Shown here in pieces: positions 4,915-5,507 of a stretch of 5,507 nucleotides of DNA (position 1 is the first letter of the stretch; each line of letters opens with the position of its first letter). The translations under genes were made by a program, and so were the position numbers. Origin of the DNA: Nitrospiraceae bacterium (GTDB taxonomy: Bacteria; Nitrospirota; Nitrospiria; Nitrospirales; UBA8639); NCBI GenBank assembly GCA_003523945.1, contig DOFS01000539.1:1941-7447 (forward strand). The letters run 5' to 3'. The notes beneath the pieces are model-generated. The model worked only from the letters and a program-made list of their open reading frames with translations, did no database searches and was not told where the DNA came from.

Positions 4915-5384
4915 ATTGAGTATTTAGATGTGGTCAATTCACAGAAAACTTGCTGTTTAATACGCTTGGACCTACTAATGACAAAATAGGTCGCGGTGGA
5001 TTTTACAGACTGAATAAAGGTTTCACCAATCACCAAAATTTCTATGGCGTCTGTCCCTGGTTGCGCAACCGCCCGAATGACAGCCTCATGGCCAGAAAAT
5101 GAATAACTTGAAGTTCCCTTGGTGGGGTCAGACCACAATTGTCTCTGAATGCGGTAAACGGTGTCGTCAGGGAGGACTTCCTTTTTGATCAGGTCGTAGA
5201 CCCTTGTCCGAGTGACGATGTTTCCTTCGAGGTAGTAAGTAATTTCAAATTGTCCTTCTGATTGTTTCATTTCTCCATCGTTATAAAAATAATTTTCCAT
5301 CTCATGTCCAACGATAGTTTCCCCAGCCCAGGTGGCTTGGCAAACTAATAATAATAGTGCGCCTATTATTACTATTTTTGTCAT
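4908..5384 (-). CDS. Exported protein of unknown function (158 residues)
   Basis: Residues 1-20 are a signal peptide (Lys3, hydrophobic IVIIGALLLLV, likely cleavage after TWA20). The single cysteine in it, Cys15, follows Val and does not make a lipobox. The mature 138 residues are rich in Thr, Val, Ile and aromatic residues with alternating patterns (GQFEITYYLEGNIVTRTRVY, ATYFVISR), suggesting a mainly beta fold, and contain one cysteine, Cys148. I do not recognise a family or catalytic motif. The start is supported by the signal peptide and by a run of eight G ending five bases before the ATG, which serves as the ribosome binding site. The next gene on this strand starts 182 bases after its stop and is also exported, so the two may be related in role, though the gap is long for an operon. 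Confidence 0.8.
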   Translation of the reverse strand: MTKIVIIGALLLLVCQATWAGETIVGHEMENYFYNDGEMKQSEGQFEITYYLEGNIVTRTRVYDLIKKEVLPDDTVYRIQRQLWSDPTKGTSSYSFSGHEAVIRAVAQPGTDAIEILVIGETFIQSVKSTATYFVISRSKRIKQQVFCELTTSKYSMW

Positions 5385-5389
5385 GATAT

Positions 5390-5397
5390 CCCCCCCC
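5390..5397 (-). promoter_or_regulatory. Poly-G ribosome binding site of the 158-residue exported protein gene
   Basis: On the minus strand, eight consecutive G end five bases before the ATG at 5384, preceded by TTA. No other Shine-Dalgarno site is available, so this tract must act as the binding site. Homopolymer runs of this length can slip during replication. Confidence 0.6.
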
Positions 5398-5470
5398 TAA
5401 TGGGTGCTTCATCTAGAATTAGATTGTCGAACCCGTAAATTTTCAGACGGATCTTGCTAGCCTGCACTCC

Positions 5471-5494
5471 CACTAGGGGGCCAGCCCCCTCGTG
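5471..5494. other. GC-rich hairpin upstream of the 158-residue gene
   Basis: AGGGGGC (5475-5481) and GCCCCCT (5484-5490) are a perfect inverted repeat with a two-base centre, and CAC (5471-5473) with GTG (5492-5494) extends it past one mismatch. No T-run follows on either strand within the window. It may be the end of an element or the terminator or operator of a gene beyond the window. The rest of 5398-5507 shows no gene. Confidence 0.5.
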
Positions 5495-5507
5495 CCTTCG
5501 CGTGGCT

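Noticed and set aside
4599..4919. Plus-strand frames across 4421-4919, antisense to the exported protein
   Set aside because: They overlap a well-supported signal-peptide gene and have no recognisable motif or start site.
5440..5507. A tRNA gene at the right edge
   Set aside because: The GC-rich stem does not fit a cloverleaf, and no T-loop (TTCGA) or acceptor arrangement could be placed.

Overview
The window looks like an accessory region of a Gram-negative bacterial chromosome. It holds an insertion sequence remnant, a probable defence module, a lipoprotein, a decayed DNA-repair gene and two secreted proteins of unknown role. The evidence for a Gram-negative is the presence of Sec signal peptides, one probable lipobox and ordinary Shine-Dalgarno sites. 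The mix of a GC-richer IS3-type transposase with visibly AT-rich defence genes would suit an environmental lineage such as Nitrospirota or a proteobacterium, but I cannot assign the taxon from the sequence.

Layout. Positions 1-648 (+) are the 3' part of an IS3-family element, with the DDE transposase running to 625 and a likely element end at 648. The element lies inside a minus-strand gene for a SLOG-fold protein of the cpYpsA / 'putative molybdenum carrier' type, of which only about the first 79 codons remain (886 to 649). Upstream on the same strand, with short gaps, are a pentapeptide-repeat/TIR-domain protein (2080 to 929) and a 99-residue helical protein (2393 to 2094). These three genes look like one operon. 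TIR enzymes that cleave NAD and SLOG domains that sense nucleotide-type ligands are known partners in immunity (for example Thoeris). The module is therefore a plausible anti-phage system whose last gene has been broken by the IS.

A non-coding stretch (2394-2704) with a strong hairpin and an imperfect 17-base direct repeat separates this operon from a divergent gene for a small collagen-like lipoprotein (2705-3214, +), which has a near-perfect ribosome binding site and an intrinsic terminator. Converging on it is an SRAP (YedK/HMCES-type) gene (3961 to 3294, -) that has become a pseudogene. One lost A in an A-run shifts the frame at codon 113, and codon 132 (expected Trp) is TAG. After restoring one base the length and all four active-site positions match E. 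coli YedK numbering exactly.

The rest (3962-5507) carries two minus-strand genes for exported proteins: a six-cysteine protein (4725 to 4204) and a 158-residue protein (5384 to 4908) whose ribosome binding site lies in a run of eight G. They have no recognised function. The best candidate for an unusual system is the TIR / SLOG / small-helical-protein module. The association of its parts is inference from gene order and family knowledge.
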